Shown here: piece after piece, positions 42,701 through 54,298 of the stretch
Layout: each line of letters starts with the position of its first letter
Position numbering within the stretch: the first letter of the stretch is position 1
Assembly: GCA_020073615.1 (NCBI GenBank)
Contig: JAIQEX010000009.1
Span: forward strand, 1 to 64,000
Source of the DNA: Terriglobia bacterium
Lineage (GTDB): Bacteria > Acidobacteriota > Terriglobia > Bryobacterales > Bryobacteraceae
DNA length: 64,000 bases
Direction of reading: 5' to 3'
The notes under the pieces: generated by a model
The model's database searches: none
Told to the model about the DNA's origin: nothing
Seen by the model: the letters and a program-made list of their open reading frames with translations, nothing else
Made by a program: the position numbers and the translations under genes

Positions 42701-45253
42701 ATGCAAACATCGAACCGGTGGCCCCATATCTGGCTGGCAGCGCTGTTTGTGGTCGTCCTGGCCAGCCAGACCACCTTCACCGTGGATTTGATCCGCGATC
42801 TTACCGCGGACTATTGCGCCACGCCGGTCTCGATCGGCTATCCCTGGCCCACCATCACGGCGGTCCACTATGGGAAGGAGACCGGCCTGAGCGTGGGCGA
42901 CCGGATTGTCGCCGTGGACGGCCGGCCCCTCGCCGGGTATGTTGCGTATGACGCCATCATCCGCTCCAGGCATCCGGGCGATGCGCTCGCCATTGCGACG
43001 GATCGCGGCGGCCAGGTGGCAGAGCACCGCGTCGTGCTGGCGCCGCTCGTGCCCCGGTCAAGCGGCTTCCTGTGGTTCTTCGCCGCAGTCACCTGGATGC
43101 TGCTGCCGTGGCTTTCGATCGCCCTGGGGTTCTGGGTAGCGGCCATGCGGCCGCGCGACCTGCGCGCCTGGCTGACGCTCGGCATCCTGTTGGGCCTGAG
43201 TCAGTTGGATCGTCCGGCCGCGCTGAGTGCGCTCGGCTGGCCGCCGGCCGTCGGTGTTCCCTCCGCCGTGTTTCGCGAGCTCGCACAGCCTGCGTGGTCC
43301 ATCTGCATGATGTGGTTCGGGCTCTGCTTCCCGCATCCCGGCCGCATGGACCGGCGCCTGCCGTGGATTAAATGGCTGCTGACGGCGCCCCTGGCGCTGA
43401 TGGCGCTGTGGAACGGACTGCGCACCGCCGGGCTGGCGCTGGCGGCGGAGACCACCAACCGGCTGTTGCCCCGCCTTCCGGGGCCCGACTGGTTCTGGAT
43501 CGTGCTGCTGTTCGGAACCACCAGCCTCTTCTTCATGGGGCTCGGCGAGAAGTACGGCGACGAGTCGCTGGCCAGCGACGACCGGAGGCGATTGAAGCTC
43601 CTCTACTGGGGATGCACCGTCGCCATGACCCCGATGTTCCTCCTGTTCATCGTTACCGGCGTCTTCCTGCACCGCCAGCCGGGCGATGCGGATGGACTGT
43701 GGCTGCCGTTATCCCTGATGATGATGCTCCTCTTCCCGCTCACCATGGCGTATGTCATCGTGGTCCAGCGCGCGCTCGATGTCCGCATGGTGGTCCGCCA
43801 GGGCGTGCAGTACGCGCTGGCGCGGCGCGGCATCGTGGCGCTCCGGGTGCTAATTACCGGCGGGGTAGCGATGCTGGCTATTTCGCTTGCCGGAGCGCGC
43901 GACGTGAACCGTCCGCGGAGCATCGCCTTGCTGGCGGTGGGCATCGCCCTGGTTTTCCTGGTGCGCAACCAGGCCGACCGCCTGCGCCGCTGGGTGGACC
44001 GCCGCTTCTTCCGCGAAGCCTACAACGCGGAGCAGATCCTGGGCGAGCTGAGCGAGCAGGTGCGCACCATTCTCGATCGCGACGCGCTGCTCCAGACCGT
44101 CACCCGCAAGCTTTCCGAATCGCTGCACGTGGAACGCATCGCGGTCATGCTGCAGGCCGGCGGTGCGTTCCGGCCGGCATTCGCTACCGGCTATGCCATG
44201 CCGCCCGAAGTCGCGTTCGCCGGCGAAGCCGCCACGGTGAGCGAGTTGCGCCGTTCGCGCGAGCCCGTGGCCGTCGAGCAGCCAGCCTCCGGCAGCGACC
44301 GGGAAGCACTTCATCGCCTCGACGCGCAACTGCTGCTGCCGCTCGCGTCGAAAAAGGAGTTGCTCGGCTTCATCAGCCTTGGCCCCAAGAAATCCGAGGA
44401 GCCGTATTCGCCGAGCGACTCCCGCCTGCTGCGCACGGTGGCGGCGCAGACTGGCCTGGCGCTCGAAAACAGCCGCCTTTCGGAAGTCATCGCCCACGAG
44501 GTGGCGCAGCGCGAACTGCTTCACCGCGAGATCGAAATCGCGCGCGAAGTGCAGGAACGGCTGTTCCCGCAGAACATGCCGGTGGTGGCGGCGCTGGAAT
44601 ACGCGGGACACTGCCGGCCGGCGCGCGGCGTGGGCGGCGATTACTACGATTTTCTGGCGCTGTCGGACGGCCGCCTCGGCCTGGCCATCGGCGATGTCTC
44701 GGGCAAAGGCGTGCCCGCGGCGCTGCTCATGGCCAGCCTGCAGGCTTCCGTGCGCGGGCAATCGCAGGCCGGCTCCGACGTAGCGGGCCTCATGGCCAAC
44801 GTGAACCGCCTGGTGTGCGACGTCTCACCCGAGAACCGCTACGCCACGTTTTTCTACGCGCAGTTCGACCCCGCGTCGCGCCGCCTGGTCTACACCAACG
44901 GCGGCCACAACGCGCCCATTCTGCTGCGCGGCGCGGAGGTCGTGCTGCTGGAGACGGGCGGCCCGCCAGTGGGACTCTTCCCGCGGTCGCGCTACCAGCA
45001 GGCGGAGATCGCACTCGAGCCCGGCGACCTGTTGATACTCTACACCGACGGCATCAGCGAAGCGGAAAATCCCGCCGAAGAAGAGTGGGGCGAGGATGCT
45101 CTCATTGCGACCGCCCGCGCCTGCCGCGATCGGCCGCCGAGCGAGATGCTGGCGCGCATCATGGAAGCAGCCGACGCGTTCGCCTCCGGCGCTCCTCAGC
45201 ACGACGACATGACGTTGGTGATCGCCCGCGTGCTGGCGAAGCCGCTGGAGTAG
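42701..45253 (+). CDS. Membrane PP2C/SpoIIE-type phosphatase with PDZ and GAF domains
   Basis: An 850-residue protein. A first membrane helix is followed by a PDZ-like periplasmic domain (about 45-105, GLSVGDRIVAVDGRPLAGY), then about seven helices, a GAF-like domain (about 460-590), a coiled linker with EIEIAREVQERLFPQ, and a SpoIIE/PP2C domain with GVGGDYYDF (about 641-649), GDVSGKGVPAALLM and DGISEAENP. It should remove phosphate from Ser/Thr residues. Lying inside the type VI cluster, it may act like PppA against the kinase at 50829, though PppA itself is a small soluble enzyme. Confidence 0.87.
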   Translation: MQTSNRWPHIWLAALFVVVLASQTTFTVDLIRDLTADYCATPVSIGYPWPTITAVHYGKETGLSVGDRIVAVDGRPLAGYVAYDAIIRSRHPGDALAIATDRGGQVAEHRVVLAPLVPRSSGFLWFFAAVTWMLLPWLSIALGFWVAAMRPRDLRAWLTLGILLGLSQLDRPAALSALGWPPAVGVPSAVFRELAQPAWSICMMWFGLCFPHPGRMDRRLPWIKWLLTAPLALMALWNGLRTAGLALAAETTNRLLPRLPGPDWFWIVLLFGTTSLFFMGLGEKYGDESLASDDRRRLKLLYWGCTVAMTPMFLLFIVTGVFLHRQPGDADGLWLPLSLMMMLLFPLTMAYVIVVQRALDVRMVVRQGVQYALARRGIVALRVLITGGVAMLAISLAGARDVNRPRSIALLAVGIALVFLVRNQADRLRRWVDRRFFREAYNAEQILGELSEQVRTILDRDALLQTVTRKLSESLHVERIAVMLQAGGAFRPAFATGYAMPPEVAFAGEAATVSELRRSREPVAVEQPASGSDREALHRLDAQLLLPLASKKELLGFISLGPKKSEEPYSPSDSRLLRTVAAQTGLALENSRLSEVIAHEVAQRELLHREIEIAREVQERLFPQNMPVVAALEYAGHCRPARGVGGDYYDFLALSDGRLGLAIGDVSGKGVPAALLMASLQASVRGQSQAGSDVAGLMANVNRLVCDVSPENRYATFFYAQFDPASRRLVYTNGGHNAPILLRGAEVVLLETGGPPVGLFPRSRYQQAEIALEPGDLLILYTDGISEAENPAEEEWGEDALIATARACRDRPPSEMLARIMEAADAFASGAPQHDDMTLVIARVLAKPLE

Positions 45254-45280
45254 ACCTGAGGGCGGGGCAGACTGGGCAAG

Positions 45281-45330
45281 CTAAAGCATGCCCCCCTTTG
45301 CATGCACGATCCTGGTGGGGCATGCTTTAG
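45281..45330. repeat. Perfect stem-loop, 14-base arms
   Basis: The arms CTAAAGCATGCCCC (45281-45294) and GGGGCATGCTTTAG (45317-45330) flank a 22-base loop. It lies between the PP2C gene and the second tssK gene. There is no T-tract, so it may be a dispersed intergenic repeat or a processing site rather than a terminator. Confidence 0.8.
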
Positions 45331-45407
45331 ATTGCCATTCGGTCTGGTGTCCATTCGGTCTGGCGTCCCGCGCCTTGCCGCCTATGTTACAGTATCCGCA
45401 CAGGCCT

Positions 45408-46751
45408 ATGAAGCTGCTTTCGAGGGTGGTCTGGTCGGAAGGCATGTATCTGGGGCCGCATCATTTCCAGGTGCAGAGCCGGTATTTCGAAGATTCCATC
45501 CAGTTCGCCACTTCGTCACTTTGGTTTGGTTCTTACGGGCTGGCCGGTGTGGAGCTCGACCGCGACGCGCTCGAGAACGGCACCGTCTCGACCGTGCACG
45601 CGCGCGGCATCTTTCCCGACGGCCTGCCCTTCAACATGCCGGAGAGCGATGCGCTGCCGGCGGCGCGCGCCATGGGCGACCTGTTTCCGCCCACGCGCGA
45701 CGGCGTGGTGGTGATGCTCGCCATTCCGCCGCGCAAGCCCAACGGGTACAACTGCGCGCTCGAAGATGGGGCGGCAGGCGAGGCCCGCTATGTGGCCGAA
45801 TCGCGCGTGCTGCACGACGAGAATACCGGCGCCGACGAGCGGCCCGTGCGGCTGGGCCGGAAGAACCTGCGGCTGCTGCTCGATACCGAGCCGGCCGGCG
45901 ATCTGATAACGCTGCCGCTGGCGCGCGTGGTGCGCGACGGCTCGGGGCACTTCGTTTACGACGGCAACTTCGTGCCGCCGGTTTTGCAGATCAGCGCCAG
46001 CGCGCGGCTCATGCTGCTGGCGGAGCGGCTCATCGGGATTCTCGACGAAAAGGCCGCCGCCATCGGCCGCGGCGCAAGCGGGCCGCGCGCGGAGTTCTCC
46101 ACGCGCGAGATCGCCAATTTCTGGCTGCTGCACGCCGTGAATTCGGCGCTCGCGCCGCTGCGCCATCTGCTGGTCGCCAAGCGCGGCCACCCCGAGGAGC
46201 TGTTCCTGGAGCTCTCGCGCCTGGCCGGCGCGCTATGCACCTTCGCGCTCGATTCGCACCCCCGCGACCTGCCGCTCTACGATCACCAGAACCTGAGCGC
46301 GTGCTTCGAAAAGCTCGAGCGGCACATACGCGCGCACCTGGAAACCGTGGTTCCCACCAACTGCCTGTCGATTCCGCTGGCGGCGGCGGGCGATTACTTC
46401 TACGAGGGAGAAATCGCCGACCAGCGGGTGCTGGGCCGCGCGCGCTGGGTGCTGGCCATACGGTCCCATATGAGCGAACCGGAGCTGATGGCCAAGGCGC
46501 CGCAACTCATCAAGGTCTGCACGCCGCCGTTTGTGCGCGAGCTGGTGAAGCGCGCGCTTCCCGGCCTGGCACTTACGCATCTGCCCGTCCCGCCACCTGC
46601 CATTGCGGCGCGCGTGGAGACGCAATACTTCGGGATCAGCAGGAACGGCCCGTGCTGGGACCATATGACGCAGTTGCGCAAGGTGGGGGTGTACGTTCCG
46701 GGCGAGTTTCCCAGCCCGGAAGTGGAGATCTTCGTAGTGCTGGAGCGCTGA
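45408..46751 (+). CDS. tssK: Type VI secretion baseplate protein TssK (second copy)
   Basis: A 447-residue TssK: LLSRVVWSEGMYLGPHHFQV at the start, LHDENTGADERPVRLGRKNL in the middle, and EIANFWLLHAVNSALAPLRH before the head domain. The W-x-E-G-M-x-L-x-P-H-H-F-Q motif is the classic TssK start, more canonical than in the first copy. The ATG at 45408 is chosen because the motif follows it at once; the frame is open further upstream through the stem-loop. tssL starts two bases after its stop. Confidence 0.92.
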   Translation: MKLLSRVVWSEGMYLGPHHFQVQSRYFEDSIQFATSSLWFGSYGLAGVELDRDALENGTVSTVHARGIFPDGLPFNMPESDALPAARAMGDLFPPTRDGVVVMLAIPPRKPNGYNCALEDGAAGEARYVAESRVLHDENTGADERPVRLGRKNLRLLLDTEPAGDLITLPLARVVRDGSGHFVYDGNFVPPVLQISASARLMLLAERLIGILDEKAAAIGRGASGPRAEFSTREIANFWLLHAVNSALAPLRHLLVAKRGHPEELFLELSRLAGALCTFALDSHPRDLPLYDHQNLSACFEKLERHIRAHLETVVPTNCLSIPLAAAGDYFYEGEIADQRVLGRARWVLAIRSHMSEPELMAKAPQLIKVCTPPFVRELVKRALPGLALTHLPVPPPAIAARVETQYFGISRNGPCWDHMTQLRKVGVYVPGEFPSPEVEIFVVLER

Positions 46752-46753
46752 CC

Positions 46754-47464
46754 ATGTCCCCTTCCGCCGATACCCGCAGGCCGGAAAACCTGCCGCTGCT
46801 CTATCAGGAAGTGCTGACCGCCATCGAGCGGCTGCGCGCCAGCCGGCAGGGCGTCAGCGATGCGCAGGCGTTTCGCCATCACACGCGCGAGGCGTTGAAG
46901 ACCGCCGCCGGCCAGGCGCTGGCCGCGGGCTATCCCTCCGAGGACGTGAAGCTGGCCACGTTCGCCACCGTGGCGTTCCTGGACGAATCGGTGTTGAACT
47001 CGCAGAACCCCATCTTCGCCGACTGGCTGCGCAAGCCGCTCCAGGAGGAGCTGTTCGGCACGCATATCGCGGGGGAAGTGTTCTTTCAGAACCTGCAGCA
47101 CCTGCTCGGGCGCAACGATTCGGCGGACCTGGCCGACCTGCTGGAAGTGCACTACCTGTGCCTGCTGCTGGGCTTCGGCGGGCGCTACAGCGCGGGCAAT
47201 CGAGGAGAGCTGAGCCAGGCGATGAATGCCACCGCGGAAAAGATCCGCCGCATACGGGGCCGCTTCGGACCGCTTTCGCCGAACTGGGTGCTGCCGGGGG
47301 AAACGGCGCGCATCCGGAACGATCCATGGGTGCGGCGGCTGGCGATCATCGCGGTAATCTGCGCGGCGCTCATGGTGCTGCTGTTTGTGGTGTATAAGGT
47401 GGTGCTCGGCGGTGGGGTGCACGTGGCGGCGGTGTCGATGTTTACCGGGGCGCGCCCATGCTGA
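46754..47464 (+). CDS. tssL: Type VI secretion inner-membrane protein TssL (DotU/IcmH)
   Basis: A 236-residue protein with the DotU fold: YQEVLTAIERLRASRQG, AFLDESVLNSQNPIFADWL, and LLEVHYLCLLLGFGGRYS. One C-terminal membrane helix (about 194-218) anchors it. TssL binds TssM and the baseplate through TssK. No peptidoglycan-binding OmpA-like extension is present. The gene overlaps tssM by seven bases. Confidence 0.93.
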   Translation: MSPSADTRRPENLPLLYQEVLTAIERLRASRQGVSDAQAFRHHTREALKTAAGQALAAGYPSEDVKLATFATVAFLDESVLNSQNPIFADWLRKPLQEELFGTHIAGEVFFQNLQHLLGRNDSADLADLLEVHYLCLLLGFGGRYSAGNRGELSQAMNATAEKIRRIRGRFGPLSPNWVLPGETARIRNDPWVRRLAIIAVICAALMVLLFVVYKVVLGGGVHVAAVSMFTGARPC

Positions 47465-50400
47465 CCATCTACATCGTTCTCGGGCTGGTGCTGGTTGCGC
47501 TCGTCGTCCTGGTGATTTTGCTGTACCTCAAGAAGAAGAAAGCCAGGGCCGCGGCGGGCCAGCCGGAAGAGCCCTCCGGCGCGGGCTCCGACGAGATCGA
47601 CCAGCTCATGCGCGAGGCCGAGGGCCGGCTGGCGGCGGCTAAACTCGGGCCGGGCGCGCACGTGGGCAGCCTGCCGGTGTACATTCTGCTGGGCGATGCC
47701 GGCAGCGCCAAGACCAGCGTCATTTTGAATTCGGGCCTCGATTCGGAGCTGCTGGCCGGACAGGTCCACCAGAACGCCAACGTGGTTGCGACGCGCACCG
47801 CCAACCTGTGGTTTTCGCGGCGCGTGATTTTCGCGGAAGCCGGCGGCAAGCTGCCCGCCGAGCCGGCGAAGTGGGGCCGCTTCGTCAAGAAGATGCAGCC
47901 GCGCTCCTCGGTGGTGGGAGCGAAAGAGCAGGCGCCGCGCGCGGCCGTGGTGTTCTTCGATTGCGAGAACTTCACCAAGCCGGGCGCGCCGGATCTGGCG
48001 GTGAACGCGGCGCGCAACCTGCGGGCGCGGCTGGTGGAGATTTCGCAGGCCATGGGAATCACGCTGCCGGTCTACGTGCTGTTCACCAAGATGGACCGGC
48101 TGCCGTTCTTCACCGAGTACGTGCGCAACCTCAGCAACGACGAAGCCACGCAGGTGCTGGGCGTGACCCTTCCCATGCTGACGCGGCGCAGTGAAGGGGT
48201 GTACGCGGAAGAGGAATCGGCACGCCTGACGGGGAATTTCGAGCGGCTGTTCCGATCGCTGGCCGACGCGCGGCCGGAGTTTCTGGCGCGCGAAACGGAT
48301 GCCGCGAAACTGCCCGCGGCCTACGAGTTTCCACGCGAGTTCCGCAAGATTCGGCCTACCCTGGTGCAGTTCCTGGTGGACCTGTGCCGGCCGAGCCAGT
48401 TGACCGTGGCGCCGTTTCTGCGCGGCTTCTATTTCACGGGGGTGCGCCCCATCGTGATCAACGAGGCGGCACCGGTGGCGGCGGCCCAGCCGCAGCAACA
48501 GGGCGGGTACGGCTCGGTCTCGGGCGCGACCGGAATTTTCAGTGCCGGCGGACGCGCGGCTCCCGGTCCGGCGCCCGGCCCGACTCCGGTGGTGGGTACC
48601 CGGAAGGTGCCGCAGTGGCTGTTTCTGAGCCACCTGTTTCACGATGTGCTGCTGGCCGACCGCGCCGCCCTGGGCGCGAGCGGCGCGAGCACCAGGACCA
48701 GCGGGGCGCGGCGCATCCTGCTGGCCGCGGCGGCGGGCGTGTGCCTGCTGCTGGCGATCTGCTTCACGGTTTCCTACTTCAAGAACCGCGCGCTCGAGAC
48801 CGATGTGCGCGACGCGGCGCGGGGAATCGCGGCGGGGGAATCGGCCGGCGCCGACCTGGCCTCGCTCGACAGCCTGCGGCGGCTCGAAACGCTGCGGCAG
48901 TCGCTCGCCACCCTGGTGACGTACCGGCGCGAAGGGGCGCCGCTCGGCTATCGCTGGGGCCTGTACATTGGAGACGATCTTTATCCGGAGGCGCGGCGCG
49001 TCTATTTCGAGCGCTTCCGGCAACTGCTTTTCGCCCCCACCAGGGACCGCATGGTGCAATACCTGGGCGGCTTGCCGGCGACGCCCGGGCCGGAGTACGG
49101 GCCGACCTACGACGCGTTGAAGGCCTACCTGATGGTCACCTCGCACCACGACAAGAGCACGCGGCTTTTTCTGCCGCCGCTGCTGCTGAAGTGGTGGAGC
49201 GGCGGCCGTAGCGTGGATGCGGACCGTCTGCCACTGGCGCAGAAGCAGTTCGACTTTTACGCCGACGAGCTGAAGGAAGAGAACCCCTATTCCAAGGAAA
49301 ACGACAGCTTCACCATCGAAAAGGCGCGGCGCTACCTGGCGCATTTCGCGGGCGCCGAGCGGGTCTATGCGTTCATGGTGGCGGAGGCGGGCAAGAGCAA
49401 TCAGCCGATCAACTTCAACCGCCAGTATCCGGGCTCGGCGCAGGTGGTGGTGGAAACGCACGAAGTGCCGGGGGCATTTTCCAAGGGCGGATGGAATTTC
49501 ATGAAGGACGCGCTGGCGCACGTGGACCGCTATTTCAGCGGCGAGCAGTGGGTGCTGGGCGACCAGGGCTCGGCGACCATCGACCGCGCGAAGCTGGAGC
49601 AGGACGCGCGGGCGCACTATTACGGCGACTTCGCCGGCCAGTGGCGGGCGTATCTGAAGGGGGCCGCGGTGGTGCGCTACGCGTCGCTAAAGGATGCGGC
49701 GGAGAAGCTGAAGCTGCTTTCCGGCAACCAGTCGCCGCTGCTGGCGTTGTTCTGCGTGGCGTCGCAGAACACGGCGGTGGACGACGCCGGCGTGGCCAGC
49801 CTGTTTCAACCGGTGCAGACGGTGGTGCCGCCGCAGTGCGGCGACCGCTACATTGCGCCGCCCAACCAGAACTACATGACCGCGCTGCTGACCTTGCAGG
49901 GATCGCTCGAAGGGATTTCGGGCGAGGGGGGCGCGCCCGGCGACGCGGCCGCGGCCGGCACGCTGGCCAACGCGGGGCAGGCCAAGCTGACCACGCGGCA
50001 GATGGCGCAGGCGTTCCAGCGCGATCCGCAAGGGCAGATCGACAGCGGCTCGCAGGCGTTGTTGGAGCAGCCCATCACCTACGTGGAGGGGCTGCTGCGC
50101 AACATCGGCCCGGCGGAGCTGAACGGCAAGGGCAAGGGCTTGTGCGCGCAGATGCGCCCGGTGCTGAGCAAGTATCCGTTCGCTCCCGCGGCCACCGCGC
50201 AAGCTACAGTGGCAGAGATCAACGCCATCTTCAAACCGAAGGAGGGCGCCGTCTGGCAGTTTTACGACGCCAACCTGCAAAAGGCGTTGACCCACCAGGG
50301 ACCGCAATTCGTGCCCGCCGCGGCCGCGGGCGGCATCCAGATCAACCCGGCGTTTCTCGCGTTTCTGAACCGCGCCGCGGCATTCACCGACGCCGCCTAT

Positions 50401-50829
50401 GCGGGCGGCGCAGCGGATCCCCAATTGCATTACACCGTGAAGCCGGTGGTTTCGGCGGAGACGGAGAGCATCAAGCTGGCCATCGACGGGCAGAACGCGA
50501 ATTTCAGCGGCTCGAGCGCGGCGGCCAAACCATTCGTGTGGCCGGGCGCGGCGCACGGGGTGCAACTGGTGGTGAAATTCAAAGGCGGCAGCGAGTTCAC
50601 CTATCCGAGCTACGAGGGGCTGTGGGCCGTGTTCCAGTTCGTGGGGGACGCGGACAAGCGCCAGGGATCGTTGATCGAGATGACCCTGCGCGGCGGAAAG
50701 CAGGGGCGGCCGGTGCTCAATCCGGCGGGCCAGCCGGTGACCGTCAGCTTCGATATCACCGCGGCGCCGCCGGTCTTCGATCGCGGCTATTTCTCCGGGC
50801 TGGGCTGCGTGTCCGAAGTGGCGAAGTAA
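47458..50829 (+). CDS. tssM: Type VI secretion inner-membrane protein TssM (IcmF)
   Basis: A 1123-residue protein with a membrane helix at 3-24, a cytosolic GTPase-like domain with Walker A GDAGSAKT (79-86), a second membrane helix at about 419-441 (LLAAAAGVCLLLAICFT) and a large periplasmic part ending in the C-terminal domain that contacts TssJ. Most TssM proteins have a two-helix hairpin at the N-terminus; only one helix is seen here, as in the shorter branch of the family. The stop overlaps the kinase start by one base. Confidence 0.93.
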   Translation: MLTIYIVLGLVLVALVVLVILLYLKKKKARAAAGQPEEPSGAGSDEIDQLMREAEGRLAAAKLGPGAHVGSLPVYILLGDAGSAKTSVILNSGLDSELLAGQVHQNANVVATRTANLWFSRRVIFAEAGGKLPAEPAKWGRFVKKMQPRSSVVGAKEQAPRAAVVFFDCENFTKPGAPDLAVNAARNLRARLVEISQAMGITLPVYVLFTKMDRLPFFTEYVRNLSNDEATQVLGVTLPMLTRRSEGVYAEEESARLTGNFERLFRSLADARPEFLARETDAAKLPAAYEFPREFRKIRPTLVQFLVDLCRPSQLTVAPFLRGFYFTGVRPIVINEAAPVAAAQPQQQGGYGSVSGATGIFSAGGRAAPGPAPGPTPVVGTRKVPQWLFLSHLFHDVLLADRAALGASGASTRTSGARRILLAAAAGVCLLLAICFTVSYFKNRALETDVRDAARGIAAGESAGADLASLDSLRRLETLRQSLATLVTYRREGAPLGYRWGLYIGDDLYPEARRVYFERFRQLLFAPTRDRMVQYLGGLPATPGPEYGPTYDALKAYLMVTSHHDKSTRLFLPPLLLKWWSGGRSVDADRLPLAQKQFDFYADELKEENPYSKENDSFTIEKARRYLAHFAGAERVYAFMVAEAGKSNQPINFNRQYPGSAQVVVETHEVPGAFSKGGWNFMKDALAHVDRYFSGEQWVLGDQGSATIDRAKLEQDARAHYYGDFAGQWRAYLKGAAVVRYASLKDAAEKLKLLSGNQSPLLALFCVASQNTAVDDAGVASLFQPVQTVVPPQCGDRYIAPPNQNYMTALLTLQGSLEGISGEGGAPGDAAAAGTLANAGQAKLTTRQMAQAFQRDPQGQIDSGSQALLEQPITYVEGLLRNIGPAELNGKGKGLCAQMRPVLSKYPFAPAATAQATVAEINAIFKPKEGAVWQFYDANLQKALTHQGPQFVPAAAAGGIQINPAFLAFLNRAAAFTDAAYAGGAADPQLHYTVKPVVSAETESIKLAIDGQNANFSGSSAAAKPFVWPGAAHGVQLVVKFKGGSEFTYPSYEGLWAVFQFVGDADKRQGSLIEMTLRGGKQGRPVLNPAGQPVTVSFDITAAPPVFDRGYFSGLGCVSEVAK

Positions 50830-52442
50830 TGCAATTGCCCGCGCGCATCGGCAAGTACGAGCTCGAGGAGTTTCTAGGCGGGGGGATGTCGCAGGTTTAC
50901 CGCGCGCGCGACACGGTGATCGGGCGCACGGTGGCGGTGAAGATCCTCACCGAAGCCGGCTGCGAGGACGCCGATGTGAAAGCGCGCTTTCTGGCCGAGG
51001 CGCGCATGGCGGGCAATATCGCGCACGACAACGTGCTGCGCATTTACGATTTCGGCGAAGACGAGGCGCACCGCCCGTTCCTGGTGATGGAATTCCTGCG
51101 CGGGGAAGACCTGCGCCACGCCATCAAGGGCGGCCGCACAGGCGATCTGCGGGGGAAGTTGGCCATCGCGCGGCAGGTGGCGCGCGCGCTGGAGCACATC
51201 CACGAGCAGAAGATCATCCATCGCGACATCAAGCCGGAGAACGTGCATATCGACGAAGCGGGCGTCGCGAAACTGATGGATTTCGGGATCGCCAAGACCG
51301 AGGGGCTGCAGATGACGCGCGCGGGCTACGTGCTGGGGACGCCGTATTACATGGCGCCGGAGCAGGTGACCGGGCAGAACGTCACCGAACAGGTGGATGT
51401 CTACGCGTTCGGCGTGCTGCTGTTCGAGCTGGTGACGGGAAGCAAGCCAATTCACGGCGATACCGTGGAACGGATCTTCTACAGCATTCTGAACGAGCCG
51501 CTGGACCTGGAGCCGATGCGCCAGGCGGGCGTGCCGCAGGGGTTGTGCGACCTGGTGGCGCGATGTACGGCGAAGAACGCGGGCGAGCGGCCGCGGGGAT
51601 TCGCGCCGGTGTGCGCGGAGCTGGAACGCATCGCCGGCGAACTGGACGGGGCCACGGTGGCGCTCGCGGCGCCTGCGCCCGCGCGGCGGTCGTGGCTGCT
51701 GCCGGCTGCGGTGCTGGCGGCGCTGGTCGTGGCGGTGGTCTTGTTCGTAGCACTGCGCCCGAAGGCGGCGCCGGAGCTGGCGAGGAGCATCCGCGCGCGG
51801 TCGGGCGAGATGGTGCTGGTGCCCGCGGGGAAATTTCTGTTCGGCGAGAAGAAGGAACCGGTCGATATGCCGGCGTTCTACATCGACCGGACGGAAGTCA
51901 CCAACGCGTTGTACGCCGCATTCTGCAACGAAACGCATCGCGACCTTCCGCCGGATTTCACCACCGGACAGCCGGATTATCCAGTGGTGAATGTTTCGAT
52001 ACTGGATGCACAGGCCATGGCGAACTGGGCCGGTGAGAGGCTGCCCACCGCGCGGGAATGGGAGAAGGCGGCGCGCGGCACAGACGGCCGGATATTTCCG
52101 TGGGGCAACGAGAAGGACGCGTCGCGCGCCAATGTGGGCACGAAGCAGGTCCGGCCGGCGGCGGACCTGGCCGCCGGCGCCAGCCCGAGCGGCGCGTTAA
52201 ACATGGTGGGCAATGTCTGGGAGTTTGTGTACGACCTGACCTCCCCGAGCCCGCAAGCGCTAAAACATTTCAAGGATCTTTTGCAGCCCGCGCCGGCGGC
52301 GGACGAGCCATGGTACACGATTCGCGGCGAATCGTTTCAGGAATCGGCGCTGGACGACAAAGTAATCTGGGACGCGGCGACGGTGCCGGCGCGCTGGAGG
52401 GGCTTGAATATCGGCTTCCGGTGCGTGAAGGATGCGCGATAG
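50829..52442 (+). CDS. Ser/Thr kinase fused to an FGE/sulfatase-modifying-type domain (PpkA-like role)
   Basis: A 537-residue protein. The kinase domain (about 7-265) has [39 protein letters not shown] and [11 protein letters not shown] membrane helix (about 286-306) leads to a periplasmic domain (about 318-537) of the formylglycine-generating-enzyme fold: [36 protein letters not shown] and [11 protein letters not shown], ending GLNIGFRCV. In known type VI clusters the kinase PpkA phosphorylates Fha1 to fire the apparatus. The periplasmic domain probably senses a ligand rather than catalyses; the active-site cysteines were not identified. Confidence 0.9.
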   Translation: MQLPARIGKYELEEFLGGGMSQVYRARDTVIGRTVAVKILTEAGCEDADVKARFLAEARMAGNIAHDNVLRIYDFGEDEAHRPFLVMEFLRGEDLRHAIKGGRTGDLRGKLAIARQVARALEHIHEQKIIHRDIKPENVHIDEAGVAKLMDFGIAKTEGLQMTRAGYVLGTPYYMAPEQVTGQNVTEQVDVYAFGVLLFELVTGSKPIHGDTVERIFYSILNEPLDLEPMRQAGVPQGLCDLVARCTAKNAGERPRGFAPVCAELERIAGELDGATVALAAPAPARRSWLLPAAVLAALVVAVVLFVALRPKAAPELARSIRARSGEMVLVPAGKFLFGEKKEPVDMPAFYIDRTEVTNALYAAFCNETHRDLPPDFTTGQPDYPVVNVSILDAQAMANWAGERLPTAREWEKAARGTDGRIFPWGNEKDASRANVGTKQVRPAADLAAGASPSGALNMVGNVWEFVYDLTSPSPQALKHFKDLLQPAPAADEPWYTIRGESFQESALDDKVIWDAATVPARWRGLNIGFRCVKDAR

Positions 52443-52455
52443 GCGCAGGAGCTAT

Positions 52456-54282
<1,827 letters not shown>

Positions 54283-54298
54283 GGAGCGCCGACGAACC

